Shown: positions 16,567 to 25,449 of the stretch, piece after piece
How the letters are laid out: the number at the start of each line of letters is the position of its first letter
Numbering within the stretch: position 1 is the stretch's first letter
Origin: an uncultured Pelagimonas sp.
GTDB taxonomy: Bacteria > Pseudomonadota > Alphaproteobacteria > Rhodobacterales > Rhodobacteraceae
Length of the DNA stretch: 64,000 nucleotides
Assembly (NCBI GenBank): GCA_947499735.1
Contig: CANMPP010000001.1
Location: forward strand, 1,644,404 to 1,708,403
Reading direction: 5' to 3'
Translations under genes and position numbers: made by a program
The notes under the pieces: generated by a model
Seen by the model: the letters and a program-made list of their open reading frames with translations, nothing else
What the model was told of the DNA's origin: nothing
Databases searched by the model: none

Positions 16567-17946
16567 TCATGACCGCACTGCGCCAAAGGCAGCAAGCAAA
16601 CGATCAGCTTTGGCCAAGCTTTCCCGATATTCAGCCTGCGGGTCGGACAAAAGCGTCATGCCACCGCCGGCTTGCACATAAGCGCGTTTCGGGGTCATAA
16701 TTGCCGTTCGGATGGCGATGTTTAAATCCATATCTCCATCAAACCCGATATACCCTATCGCTCCGCAATAGAGACCACGCGCGCCCCCTTCCAATTCAGA
16801 GATGATATTCATTGCGCGTATCTTAGGCGCACCGGTGATTGACCCACCGGGAAAGGTCGCTGCGATCACATCAAGCGGCCCCAACCCCTGCTGTAATTGC
16901 CCCTGCACGACAGAGGTCAAGTGATGCACAGACGCATAGGTTTCCAAACCACATAGAACCGGCACATCCACGCTACCGGGATCGCAAACACGCGACAGAT
17001 CATTGCGCAACAGGTCCACAATCATTGTGTTTTCTGCGCGATCTTTTTCCGAGCTCAGCAACTCTTGCCCCCGCGCCCTGTCCGTTTCAGGATCCCGCGA
17101 ACGCGTAGCCGTGCCCTTGATGGGGCGCGCTTCAATCCGACCATCACGCAATGACAGGAACCGTTCAGGCGAACTGGATGCAAAGCTAACATCCCCGTCC
17201 CGCAAAAATGCGCCAAAAGGCGCAGGGTTGATATCGCGCAGTGTTAAATACAATGCCCATGGATCAAACTGATCTGGCAGATCCGCGCTAAAGCATTGGG
17301 TCAGATTGGCCTGATAGATCTGACCATCCGCAATATGGGCACGCACGCTTTCCACCGCGTTCGCAAACTCTTGTGCCGTAAAATTCGACGCCCAATCAGG
17401 AACCGGCGCGTTCTTCACGGACCGAGCTTTTGGGACGTGCAGATAGTGCAACGCCTGGGCCAGCCTACGCTGGGCACGATCCGCGCACGGGGTTGGTGCC
17501 TCTAACGATTGGCCGCTTGAACAGAGCCACGCCTTTTGCCCCAGCCGGTCAAACACAAAGATCAGGTCATAAAAGCCGAACCGAAGATCCGTCGCCATCT
17601 CTCCTGCGCCAGTCACAGGATCCAGATTTTCGAACAAACGTCCCAGATCATATGACATATGCCCGATGCACCCGGCGCGAAACGGCAGATCCCCCGTTTT
17701 CGCCATCTGATATTGCTGCAATAGCCCCTGAAACTGCGCGATAGGATCGCCCGTTAGCGGCGCACCATTCCAGTATTCCTGCCCATCTTGGATGACATAT
17801 TCGCCAAACGGTTCAATCCCGATAAAGGAATAGCGCCCCGTCACAACATCCGGGCCAGTGCTGTCCAAAAACGCAAAACCGGGTCGCATCCGCAACCGCG
17901 CTGCCAGATCACAAGGATCCTGATAAGGCAATTCTTGCTGTATCAT
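16567..17946 (-). CDS. pabB: Aminodeoxychorismate synthase component I (PabB)
   Basis: PabB converts chorismate and ammonia to 4-amino-4-deoxychorismate. The 459-residue chain has the chorismate-binding signature RPIKGTATRSRDPE, ENTMIVDLLRNDLSRVC, FPGGSITGAPKIRAM and GLYCGAIGY. The lysine in PIKGT is the PabB-type catalytic residue, whereas anthranilate synthases have PIAGT; this separates it from TrpE. It is followed by pabA at 7 bp. A PabC lyase was not found in the window. Confidence 0.92.
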   Translation of the reverse strand: MIQQELPYQDPCDLAARLRMRPGFAFLDSTGPDVVTGRYSFIGIEPFGEYVIQDGQEYWNGAPLTGDPIAQFQGLLQQYQMAKTGDLPFRAGCIGHMSYDLGRLFENLDPVTGAGEMATDLRFGFYDLIFVFDRLGQKAWLCSSGQSLEAPTPCADRAQRRLAQALHYLHVPKARSVKNAPVPDWASNFTAQEFANAVESVRAHIADGQIYQANLTQCFSADLPDQFDPWALYLTLRDINPAPFGAFLRDGDVSFASSSPERFLSLRDGRIEARPIKGTATRSRDPETDRARGQELLSSEKDRAENTMIVDLLRNDLSRVCDPGSVDVPVLCGLETYASVHHLTSVVQGQLQQGLGPLDVIAATFPGGSITGAPKIRAMNIISELEGGARGLYCGAIGYIGFDGDMDLNIAIRTAIMTPKRAYVQAGGGMTLLSDPQAEYRESLAKADRLLAAFGAVRS

Positions 17947-17979
17947 TTTGGCGTCTATCGTCTTTGACAGGGCACGACA

Positions 17980-18768
17980 TCAGTCGCGTTTGCGACCCAA
18001 TATCAGAGAAAAGCAAAAAATCACAGCCGCCGTCACCACCATGCTGGGACCGGCAGGCGTATCAAAAACGAACGCGGCCTGCAGCCCGCCCAAAGCAGAG
18101 ACACCGCCGATCACCGCAGCCAGAACAGCCATAATTTCAGGGGTTGGCGCAAAACGGCGGGCCGCAGCGGCGGGAATGATCAACATTGCACTGATCAACA
18201 ACACCCCGACCACCTTAATCGCGACAGCCACAACAATGGCCAATGCCAAAGTCAGAACCAGTTTCTCACGATCAGGATTAAACCCGCTGGCCCATGCCAA
18301 ATCAGGTGACAATGTCGCACTTAACAACTTTTGCCATCGCCAGATCAAAAGACCGATGACCAGCAGCGCACCGCCCCAGATCACACCAAGATCTGCTTTG
18401 GACACCGCCAAAATTTCGCCAAACAGATACGCCCCCAGATCTAGCCGCGCAGATGGCACGAAGCTGACTGCAACCAAACCAAAGGCCAAAGATGCATGGG
18501 CCAAAACACCCAGCAATGTGTCTTCTGTCAATCCGCGCCCGGTCAATGTCAGAACAAGCCCGGCCATGATCAAAGCAATGATCAAAGCGCCCACAAAAAC
18601 CGGCAAGGACAGGGCCAAGGACAAAGCCACGCCCAAAATCGCAGCATGGGCGGTCGCGTCCCCGAAATAGGCCATACGTCGCCAAACGACAAAACATCCC
18701 AAAGGCCCTGCGGCCAGTGCGACACCAACGCCGCCCAGCGCTGCGCGCATCAAAAAATCGTCAAACAT
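17980..18768 (-). CDS. znuB: Zinc ABC transporter permease ZnuB
   Basis: A 262-residue inner-membrane permease with about eight hydrophobic segments and the ABC-3 family features RRMAYFGDATAHAAILGVAL and GVLLISAMLIIPAAAARRFA. It forms the channel for Zn2+ taken from ZnuA and driven by ZnuC. The ATG at 18768 overlaps the znuC stop by 8 bases. It is the last gene of zur-znuC-znuB, opposite znuA. Confidence 0.93.
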   Translation of the reverse strand: MFDDFLMRAALGGVGVALAAGPLGCFVVWRRMAYFGDATAHAAILGVALSLALSLPVFVGALIIALIMAGLVLTLTGRGLTEDTLLGVLAHASLAFGLVAVSFVPSARLDLGAYLFGEILAVSKADLGVIWGGALLVIGLLIWRWQKLLSATLSPDLAWASGFNPDREKLVLTLALAIVVAVAIKVVGVLLISAMLIIPAAAARRFAPTPEIMAVLAAVIGGVSALGGLQAAFVFDTPAGPSMVVTAAVIFCFSLILGRKRD

Positions 18769-19528
18769 GGTCGTGTGTGCACTCGTCTTTATGGTGGAGA
18801 TGCGGAACATCCGCTGCCCTGTCGTGATGGGCATGGCTGTGTTCGTGCCGATACAGGGCAAGGGCACCCTTCGTACCAGTCCCAAACAGCGCGCGATATT
18901 CTTCGGCTTGTGCAACGACATCGGGGCGACCCTGACAACAGACATGGCCATTGATGCAAATCACACGGTCTGAGGCGCTCATCACAACATGTAATTCGTG
19001 ACTGACCATCAGCACAGCACAACCACGCCGGTTCCGAATATTTTCGATCTGTTGGTAAAACGCAGCCGATCCAGGTTGATCCAAACCTTGTGTCGGTTCA
19101 TCCAAGATCAGCAATTCTGGATCATTGAGCAATGCACGCGCCAACAAGGCACGCTGGAATTGCCCACCAGAAAGTTGTCCCATTTGACGTTTCGCCAGGT
19201 GCTCACCGCCAGCTTCTTTCAGCGCGCGCGTCTTGGCGGCCTTTGATGACTTGTGCGGCAAATCCAAAAACCGGTTCACAGTCATTGGCAAAGCCGCATC
19301 AATCATCAAACGCTGGGGCACATAACCCAATCGCAGGTCCGATTTACGTCTTATCGTCCCCTCGCACCGCAATGCACCGATCAAAGCGCGCATCAGCGTG
19401 GATTTCCCGGATCCGTTCGGGCCAACCACGGTAACGATTTCCCCTGCTTCGATCGCAAAATCAACGTTTTGCAACACATTATGGCCGCGATAGGCGACCG
19501 ATAGTCCGTCAGCTTCGATTAGTTTCAT
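18761..19528 (-). CDS. znuC: Zinc ABC transporter ATPase ZnuC
   Basis: A 255-residue ATPase with Walker A GPNGSGKST, signature LSGGQFQRALLARAL and Walker B LLILDEPTQGLDQ. The C-terminus carries a histidine-rich tail (HEHSHAHHD...HLHHKDECTHDH) that may buffer zinc. The ATG at 19528 overlaps the zur stop (ATGA). It energises ZnuB and should be produced together with Zur and ZnuB. Confidence 0.95.
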   Translation of the reverse strand: MKLIEADGLSVAYRGHNVLQNVDFAIEAGEIVTVVGPNGSGKSTLMRALIGALRCEGTIRRKSDLRLGYVPQRLMIDAALPMTVNRFLDLPHKSSKAAKTRALKEAGGEHLAKRQMGQLSGGQFQRALLARALLNDPELLILDEPTQGLDQPGSAAFYQQIENIRNRRGCAVLMVSHELHVVMSASDRVICINGHVCCQGRPDVVAQAEEYRALFGTGTKGALALYRHEHSHAHHDRAADVPHLHHKDECTHDHV

Positions 19529-20064
19529 GCACGCGTACTTTCCGACGTGGGACGGCATGTCGGGCAAACGCCTTCGGCCTCAACAACGATACGATCAACC
19601 GCAAACCCAATGTCCCCCGCCGCGCCTTTCATAGCCTGTCCGACCGAATGGCTAGACGCCTCTGCGACCATGTTGCACATCGTACAGATCATAAAGGCCG
19701 GGACGTGGCTTTCACCGGAATGCGAACAAGCGACAAACGCGTTCAAACGTTCAATTTTATGCGCGAATCCGTGGCGCGTTAGAAAATCCAATGCGCGATA
19801 AGCAACCGGCGGCTGAGATCCCAACCCTTCAACGCGCAAAACATCCAAAATTTCATACGCGCCCATGGCCCGGTGCTGCTGCAACAAAATTTCCAACACC
19901 CGCAGGCGAACAGGCGTCAATTGCAACCGTTCAGCCGCACAACGCTCTTTGGCAATTTTGACCCCAGTTTCGACACAACGCGCATGATCATGGGTATGGA
20001 ACCCGGTCTCATCTTGCTTTGAGCGCGTGTCATTCTCGGATTTCGGCGTGGATTGATCCGGCAT
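19525..20064 (-). CDS. zur: Zinc uptake regulator Zur (Fur family)
   Basis: A 179-residue Fur-family repressor that with zinc bound shuts down zinc uptake. It has an unusually long His/Asp-containing N-terminus (about 25 extra residues, HTHDHARC), the winged helix (LTPVRLRVLEILLQQHRAMGAYEIL), the metal site VACSHSGESH, and two structural CxxC pairs (CTMC and CPTC). Placement first in zur-znuC-znuB and next to znuA supports Zur rather than Fur or Mur. Confidence 0.93.
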   Translation of the reverse strand: MPDQSTPKSENDTRSKQDETGFHTHDHARCVETGVKIAKERCAAERLQLTPVRLRVLEILLQQHRAMGAYEILDVLRVEGLGSQPPVAYRALDFLTRHGFAHKIERLNAFVACSHSGESHVPAFMICTMCNMVAEASSHSVGQAMKGAAGDIGFAVDRIVVEAEGVCPTCRPTSESTRA

Positions 20065-20082
20065 TTTTGATCCTTCTCAAGA

Positions 20083-20134
20083 TTAACTCTTGTTAAGCGA
20101 GGCCCATCGCGATAGCAACTGTTACGTTATAACA
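20083..20134. promoter_or_regulatory. Candidate Zur boxes between zur and znuA
   Basis: TGTTA-CGTTA-TAACA (20120-20134) is a dyad resembling the AT-rich GTTATAnnnTATAAC Zur sites of alphaproteobacteria and lies 26 bp before znuA. A second dyad, TTAAC-TCTT-GTTAA (20083-20096), lies next to the zur start. Together they could govern both divergent units. Confidence 0.55.
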
Positions 20135-20160
20135 CATCATCACTTCATGGGAATACAGAA

Positions 20161-21288
20161 ATGCGCTGCCAAATTCATGCCGCCCTCCTTGGATCCGTCG
20201 CTGCGACGGTCTTATCCCCTCTTTCTGCCGCTGCAGATACGCCGTCCGTTGCAACAGACATCGTCGCTTTGGGTGGTTTGGTTGCGTCCGTGATGGGCGA
20301 TTTGGGGACACCAACCGTGATCGTACCAGCAGATGTGTCGCCACATGACTTCGCCATGCGCCCCTCGCAGGCCCGGGCCCTGAGCAATGCCGAGCTGATC
20401 TTTTGGATGGGTGAAAGCCTGATGCCGGTCTTTGGTCGGTCGATCAATTCACTGGCCACTGAAGCACATGTTATTGACATGAACGACATTGAAGGCACTT
20501 TGCTTCTGGGCCCACGTGACAATGCGTTGGTCGAAGTCGAAGACCACCATGACCACGGCGCACATGAAGAGCATGACGAGCATGATCATGAAGAGCATGC
20601 AGAACACGACGATCACGACCATGATGAACATGATCACGAAGAACATGCTGAGCACGACGATCACGACCATGATGAACATGATCACGAAGAGCATGCAGAA
20701 CACGACGATCACGGCCATGATGAACATGATCACGAAGAGCATGCAGAACACGACGATCATCACGATCACTCAGGTGCAGATGCTCATACATGGCTCTACC
20801 CAGAAAATGCCAAACTTTGGCTGGATGTGATCGAAGAAGAACTCGCAGAACATGATCCAGAAAACGCAGCGATCTATGCCGCGAATGCCGACGCAGCAGC
20901 AGCAGCCATCGACGCGGCGGTCAATGAGGCGGAAACGCTTCTAGCAGACAGCCATGACAAGGGCGTCGTCACCTTCCATGACGCATATCGCTATTTTGAA
21001 ACCGCGTTTAATATCAAAAGCTACGGCGCAATCGCAGACGGCCATGCCGCACCACCCTCGCCATCACATATGGCAGAATTGCGTGACATTGTTGCTGCTG
21101 AAGGTGTGAAATGCATTTTTGCTGAACCCCAATTCGACCCACGTTTGGTCGAAACAGTCGCCGAAGGCACAGATCTGTCAGCTGCGGTTTTGGATCCCCA
21201 TGGTGCACATCTTACACCGGGTGCCGATTTCTATCCGTCCCTGATTGTGGATCTGGCCGGCGCCATCAGCAGCTGCGACGACCAGTAA
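20161..21288 (+). CDS. znuA: Zinc-binding periplasmic protein ZnuA with long His/Asp-rich loop
   Basis: The 375-residue zinc-capture protein has a signal peptide (cleavage after ...LSPLSAAA), the site His in PADVSPHDFAMRP, a second in DAHTWLYPENAKLW, and a third in VVTFHDAYRYFE. Between residues about 125 and 205 lies a low-complexity His/Asp/Glu loop built of tandem 16-residue units, longer than in typical ZnuA. The loop probably collects or senses zinc. It is divergent from zur and its 3' end overlaps the convergent pxpA by 23 bases. Confidence 0.95.
   Translation: MRCQIHAALLGSVAATVLSPLSAAADTPSVATDIVALGGLVASVMGDLGTPTVIVPADVSPHDFAMRPSQARALSNAELIFWMGESLMPVFGRSINSLATEAHVIDMNDIEGTLLLGPRDNALVEVEDHHDHGAHEEHDEHDHEEHAEHDDHDHDEHDHEEHAEHDDHDHDEHDHEEHAEHDDHGHDEHDHEEHAEHDDHHDHSGADAHTWLYPENAKLWLDVIEEELAEHDPENAAIYAANADAAAAAIDAAVNEAETLLADSHDKGVVTFHDAYRYFETAFNIKSYGAIADGHAAPPSPSHMAELRDIVAAEGVKCIFAEPQFDPRLVETVAEGTDLSAAVLDPHGAHLTPGADFYPSLIVDLAGAISSCDDQ
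20590..20760 (+). repeat. 48-bp tandem repeat inside znuA
   Basis: Three full copies (20590-20637, 20638-20685, 20686-20733) and a partial fourth encode EEHAEHDDHDHDEHDH-type units. Copies differ by only a few bases (for example GAC to GGC in the third), so copy number is likely to vary between strains by slippage while keeping the frame. Confidence 0.9.
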
Positions 21289-22042
21289 ACGGTTTGATAT
21301 CAATGCCTGCCGCGCTCAGCTCGGCCCGGACAGCCCGGGCTATGGCCAGCGCGGTGGGCCCATCCCCATGCAGACAAATCGTGTCAATCGCCGTGGGGAT
21401 TTCGCTACCATCTTCCGCTAGAATGGCCTCCGCCTGTACCATCGACACGATCCGTTTGGCCGCATAGTCCGGTTCATGGATCACCGCGCCGGGCAGCGAA
21501 CGATCCACCAGAGTGGCATCCGCATTATAGGCCCGATCGGCAAAGATTTCGCCCGCCCAGAGACATCCCAGTTCTTCCACGGCCTTTTGCTGCGCTGTTC
21601 CTGCCAGCACCATGATGATGATATCGGGATCCACATCCAACGCGCCCTTGTAACAGGCAAGCGCCATATCCATGTCTTCCGCACACATATTCGCCAATGC
21701 GCCATGCAGTTTCAGATGCCGTACCGCTCCACCCGCCGCCTTCGCCATAGTCTGCGCTGCTCCAAGCTGATAGCGCACCAGATTGCCTAAACTGGCATGG
21801 CTTAAATGCATACGACGACGACCAAAGCCCTGCAGATCCGGAAAGCCGGGATGAGCCCCTATTCCAGTGCCATTTGCCACGGCCAAAGCCATAGTCGATG
21901 CCATCACATCCGGGTCAGATGCATGAAATCCACAGGCGATATTGGCCGAGGAAATGACCTGCAAGATCTCTGCATCTTGCCCCATTTTCCATGGGCCAAA
22001 GCTTTCGCCCATATCCGCATTCAAATCGACGCTTGTGCTCAT
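21266..22042 (-). CDS. pxpA: 5-oxoprolinase subunit A (LamB/YcsF family)
   Basis: PxpA with PxpB and PxpC forms the ATP-dependent bacterial 5-oxoprolinase that converts 5-oxoproline to glutamate. The 258-residue protein begins MSTSVDLNADMGESFG and contains ANIACGFHASDP, GIGAHPGFPD and TICLHGDGP, all typical of the LamB/YcsF family. Its ATG at 22042 overlaps the pxpC stop by 4 bases, and its 3' end overlaps znuA on the other strand. Confidence 0.93.
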   Translation of the reverse strand: MSTSVDLNADMGESFGPWKMGQDAEILQVISSANIACGFHASDPDVMASTMALAVANGTGIGAHPGFPDLQGFGRRRMHLSHASLGNLVRYQLGAAQTMAKAAGGAVRHLKLHGALANMCAEDMDMALACYKGALDVDPDIIIMVLAGTAQQKAVEELGCLWAGEIFADRAYNADATLVDRSLPGAVIHEPDYAAKRIVSMVQAEAILAEDGSEIPTAIDTICLHGDGPTALAIARAVRAELSAAGIDIKPFTGRRSC

Positions 22043-23061
22043 GTCTCTTCCATCTCCCATTCATCGCCCGCAACCGCGCCGCTGATCAGATTATAGCTGA
22101 GCAGATCGGGAATATCGCGCGGGTCGCGCACCAATGGCGTCACTTTTCCGTTCAATGCCTGTAGATCACGCATCCAGCCTTGAACCGCGTGTCGCGCCTC
22201 ATCCAAAGGCACAAATTCAAAACGCAGCTCTGCGCCAGCGGGGGCTTGTGCAATACGCGGCAAATCGCAGGCGATCACCGTACCAATGCGCGGATACCCC
22301 CCAGTTGTCTGCGCTTCAGCCATCAAAACATAGGGCGTACCATCCCCCGTCACCTGAATATCACCGGTCGTAATCACGTCAGACAGGATTGACAGGCCCG
22401 CCTCGGCCGCGAACCCATCGGGGTTCTCAGCGCTGATGACCGGCGCACCCATGCGGGTTGCCCGGGCGTCTTTGGCGAAAGTAGCGGCTTCGAACCTATC
22501 GCGCATGGTCTGGGAAAACAGTTCGGTTTGGAAACTGGCGACAATACGGATACGCCCACCATCAAAGCGGTTTTCCACCGGTAGGATCATACCCGCTTCA
22601 AAAGCATCATCTGTGCCTAGGGGCAGTTGATCCCCCGGCTGTAACCCAGCGCCAAATTTCGCCGTCAAATGCGGCGAACGTGCCCCCAATTGCATCGGCG
22701 TTTCAAGCCCACCACCAATATGCAGATAGCCCACCATCCCCTGTTCACAGGCACCAATTTCAATCACAGTCCCCGCAGCAATGACATGCGAGGCATTCCA
22801 AACCAACGCCTCACCCGCAGCACTGGCACGCATCGGAGCACCGGTCAGCGCGATCCGCATGTCGCGATCCGCCTGAAACGCCCCGCCGATTCCCATCATT
22901 TCAATCGCAGCGCAATCTTGCCCCAACAGCGCATTGCCCTCGGCCAACGCTTGCACATCCAGCGCCCCCCCGCGTGACAGGCCACGCGCCAGAAAACCGG
23001 GACGTCCGGTATCCTGCACAGACATGATGGGACCTGCGCGCAATATGGTGAGATAGCTCAT
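22039..23061 (-). CDS. pxpC: 5-oxoprolinase subunit C (KipA-like, biotin-dependent carboxyltransferase domain)
   Basis: A 340-residue protein starting MSYLTILRAGPIMSVQDTGR, with SRGGALDVQALAEGNALLG and a C-terminal VTGDGTPYVLMAEAQTTGGYPRIG-type segment, the AHS2 domain of KipA/PxpC. It works in one complex with PxpB, and these two were long annotated as allophanate-hydrolase-like subunits. The 4-base overlaps on both sides imply coupled translation and fixed stoichiometry. Confidence 0.92.
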   Translation of the reverse strand: MSYLTILRAGPIMSVQDTGRPGFLARGLSRGGALDVQALAEGNALLGQDCAAIEMMGIGGAFQADRDMRIALTGAPMRASAAGEALVWNASHVIAAGTVIEIGACEQGMVGYLHIGGGLETPMQLGARSPHLTAKFGAGLQPGDQLPLGTDDAFEAGMILPVENRFDGGRIRIVASFQTELFSQTMRDRFEAATFAKDARATRMGAPVISAENPDGFAAEAGLSILSDVITTGDIQVTGDGTPYVLMAEAQTTGGYPRIGTVIACDLPRIAQAPAGAELRFEFVPLDEARHAVQGWMRDLQALNGKVTPLVRDPRDIPDLLSYNLISGAVAGDEWEMEET

Positions 23062-23789
23062 GGGATGATCTCCCATTCCGCGCCGCCATTGGGGTCATTT
23101 TCATAGCGTGCAAATTCTGCTTCCGTCACGGCGTTGAATTGAACCTCATCGCCCGGCAATAACATAAACGCACGGTCTGCATTTGGCTGAAACAACTGAA
23201 CCGCTGTTTGTCCCACATGCATCCAGCCTGTTGGATTGGCCACCGCAAACAGCACAAATTGACGGATCGCCAAAACCAATGCGCCAGCGGGCACCTGTGG
23301 TGTAATCTGGCTGAGACGCGGAATATCCCAATGGGGATCCAGTGTACCCAAATAGGGTTGCCCGGGCGCAAACCCCAGCGTGATGACACGCGTGCGAGCA
23401 GCGGACAATTCTGCTGCGGCCTCTGGCACTGTCAACCCAGCCGCCTTTGCCGCCTGCGCCATTTGTGGGGCCAATTCTGTCCCGTACACTGTTGGGATTC
23501 TATATAAACGCCGCCCATCAGGCAGCGGTTCTGCGGTCCAGTCCCGACTGAGCACCAGTGTCTTGATCTGGTCCTCGACCTGTTCAAAATCAGCAAAGGC
23601 AGACAGGCGGATCGCTGTTGACGCCAATGCGCTGGTGACCTCTTCCACGCCGTCCCACCCAGCCACTTCTATCGCGGCACGCAATGCCAAGGCAGCACGA
23701 TTTGCAGGTTCGTTCAGCTGATCGGAAAAGCGGATAACAAATCCATCCGTGCCCAGCGTCTGGATGCGGGGCCATTGGGATTGTGTCAA
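23058..23789 (-). CDS. pxpB: 5-oxoprolinase subunit B (KipI-like), TTG start
   Basis: A 243-residue AHS1-domain protein: ITLGFAPGQPYLGTLDP, then VPAGALVLAIRQFVLFAVANPTGWMHVGQT. It partners PxpC. The start appears to be TTG at 23789, overlapping the yacG stop as TTGA; the next ATG is far inside the domain. The N-terminal part also resembles KipI of Bacillus, but the pxpBCA order supports the oxoprolinase role. Confidence 0.9.
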   Translation of the reverse strand: MTQSQWPRIQTLGTDGFVIRFSDQLNEPANRAALALRAAIEVAGWDGVEEVTSALASTAIRLSAFADFEQVEDQIKTLVLSRDWTAEPLPDGRRLYRIPTVYGTELAPQMAQAAKAAGLTVPEAAAELSAARTRVITLGFAPGQPYLGTLDPHWDIPRLSQITPQVPAGALVLAIRQFVLFAVANPTGWMHVGQTAVQLFQPNADRAFMLLPGDEVQFNAVTEAEFARYENDPNGGAEWEIIP

Positions 23790-23980
23790 TGTGGCCGCTC
23801 CATTGCCTCGCGCAAGACGTTTTCAGTTGCCTCTAGCGCCTCTTCAATATCATCGGGATCATTGGAAGGGATTGCATAGGATCCCCCCAACCATTTGGCC
23901 AGATCCACATCTGCGCAACGCTTTGAACAAAAGGGGCGCAATTCAGGATCAGATTTGCGCTGGCAAATCGGACAGCTCAT
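23786..23980 (-). CDS. yacG: DNA gyrase inhibitor YacG
   Basis: A 64-residue zinc protein with the four-cysteine pattern CPICQRKSDPELRPFCSKRC and the following ADVDLAKWLGGSYAIP, diagnostic of YacG, which binds GyrB and inhibits gyrase in E. coli. The ATG at 23980 overlaps the rng stop by 4 bases. Longer upstream readings lie within rng in another frame and are rejected. Confidence 0.93.
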   Translation of the reverse strand: MSCPICQRKSDPELRPFCSKRCADVDLAKWLGGSYAIPSNDPDDIEEALEATENVLREAMERPH

Positions 23981-25011
23981 TTCAAAACCTCGCTTAAGGG
24001 CACGCGTTCGCGTTTGCGTTGTAGCTCCATCAGGCCCAGCTGTGTCCAGCCTGCCAGAATGGTTTCCACGCTGTCTTTTTTCAAACCAGCCCGCAACAAG
24101 CTTTCCATTTGGCGGCGTTCTTTCTTGGCACATGGCGCCATATCGAGCAAAATCTGACCACCCAAACCGCGCAAACGCAGCTGGCGCGGAATTTCCTTCA
24201 ACGCGGCCAAATTGGCCTTCAAACCGGCCGCAGGTGACGTATCACCACCGGTATTAATATCCACAGCCACCAAAGCCCGCGTTGGTTCAATCCACATAGA
24301 TCCCCCGCCCGGCAGAACAACATCAGGCCGTTGCAAAGCATCGATCATGTCATCCACACTGTGATGGGCAAATGATCCCTCAGACGTATCCAGATCGGCC
24401 TCTTCGGACCATTCTTGCCATGCCAAACCATGCGGCCCCGGCCCTTCAACCAATAGATCAGCCTCACCCGTTCCATCCGCCAGAACCTGCGCAGCCAGCG
24501 ACGACATCGCAACAATGTCTTCTGCAATGTCGTCTGCGTTACCGTCGCGCGTCGCCGAACGCAGAATCAATCCAGCCCCCTCGGGCAAAGGTGCCTCTGC
24601 CAATGCTTCGCGCGCAATCACATTGATCTCATCGCGCAGGTCATCATCCTTGATAGAGCGCGAAATATTGATCCCCGGTGCGCCAGGGGTCACAATCGCA
24701 TAGCGCGATTTGAACAAAAGGCGCGTCGTCACCGGAATGGCCTTGCCCGGTTCGGCATGGCCCGTGACCATAACCAGCAATGGTTCTCCGGGTTTTAAAC
24801 CTTTGACTTGGCGCAAAAATGCTGACCCGTCAGGTGTGCGCAAAAACATACCCCCCTGCCCTTTTACCGGCCGGTCGGCGATGGCGCGATAGATCGAACC
24901 GGGGCGCGGGCTGTCTGTGTCAATCAGCAGATCATCGAGCTGCCCGTTCACCAGTTTCGCAGCCGCTTCGCGACCCCGAACTGTATCCAAAAGAATAGAT
25001 GTGCCTTTCAT
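23977..25011 (-). CDS. rng: Ribonuclease E/G family protein (short form)
   Basis: A 344-residue member of the RNase E/G family, shorter than RNase G (about 490), as is common for this locus in Rhodobacterales. The catalytic aspartates are in LVAVDINTGG and GGQILLDMAP. The CPxCxG zinc-link motif of the full-length enzymes is missing, and the N-terminal S1 domain is reduced. It probably processes RNA but its exact targets cannot be told from sequence. It heads the chain rng-yacG-pxpBCA. Confidence 0.88.
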   Translation of the reverse strand: MKGTSILLDTVRGREAAAKLVNGQLDDLLIDTDSPRPGSIYRAIADRPVKGQGGMFLRTPDGSAFLRQVKGLKPGEPLLVMVTGHAEPGKAIPVTTRLLFKSRYAIVTPGAPGINISRSIKDDDLRDEINVIAREALAEAPLPEGAGLILRSATRDGNADDIAEDIVAMSSLAAQVLADGTGEADLLVEGPGPHGLAWQEWSEEADLDTSEGSFAHHSVDDMIDALQRPDVVLPGGGSMWIEPTRALVAVDINTGGDTSPAAGLKANLAALKEIPRQLRLRGLGGQILLDMAPCAKKERRQMESLLRAGLKKDSVETILAGWTQLGLMELQRKRERVPLSEVLK

Positions 25012-25095
25012 GCCCTCTCTCTAGCTCGGTTTCGCTGCATTCGAAAGGGACATCTCCGTCTGCCCATCCGCAAAATCACGTCGAAATTGGCCGAG

Positions 25096-25434
25096 CTATT
25101 CTGAACTCATGAAGGTATTCTCGTTCTGCAATACTTCAACGAGGCCCATCAACCTCTCTGAAAGGGACGGGTATGCTCTAAGTAGTTGCAACAATGCTTC
25201 ATCGTCTGCCGTAATTTCATAACCGTAAAGTGCCCAAGAAACACTTACCTGTAGATATTCACAAACATTTATGAAATTCGCCAATTGAGGATCTCTCCCC
25301 CGTTTCAAAACACCTGAAAGATAACTTTCACTGTTCCCCGAATGCAATGACACTTCCCTCAGTGAGAGGCCTTTGTCAGCAACCACCTGCAATAGGCGAA
25401 CTCGCATAGCTTCTGGATCAAAATGTGCTTTCAT
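25096..25434 (-). CDS. XRE-family regulator, apparently inserted
   Basis: A 112-residue protein with an N-terminal helix-turn-helix (about residues 10-65, KGLSLREVSLHSGNSESYL) and a helical C-terminus. The DNA is visibly AT-richer than its neighbours. It separates maf from rng, genes that are usually close in this order in alphaproteobacteria, and lies beside a broken hydrolase gene, so it probably arrived by transfer. Target and ligand unknown; prophage-type repressors have this size. Confidence 0.75.
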   Translation of the reverse strand: MKAHFDPEAMRVRLLQVVADKGLSLREVSLHSGNSESYLSGVLKRGRDPQLANFINVCEYLQVSVSWALYGYEITADDEALLQLLRAYPSLSERLMGLVEVLQNENTFMSSE

Positions 25435-25449
25435 GATCCCATAATAGAG

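Noticed and set aside
20590..20760. Regularly spaced repeats that might be a CRISPR array
   Set aside because: Repeats are directly adjoining, in frame and coding; no unique spacers.
20449..20791. Reverse-strand hydrophobic and His/Arg-rich frames opposite znuA
   Set aside because: They are complements of the His/Asp repeat in ZnuA and have no ribosome sites.
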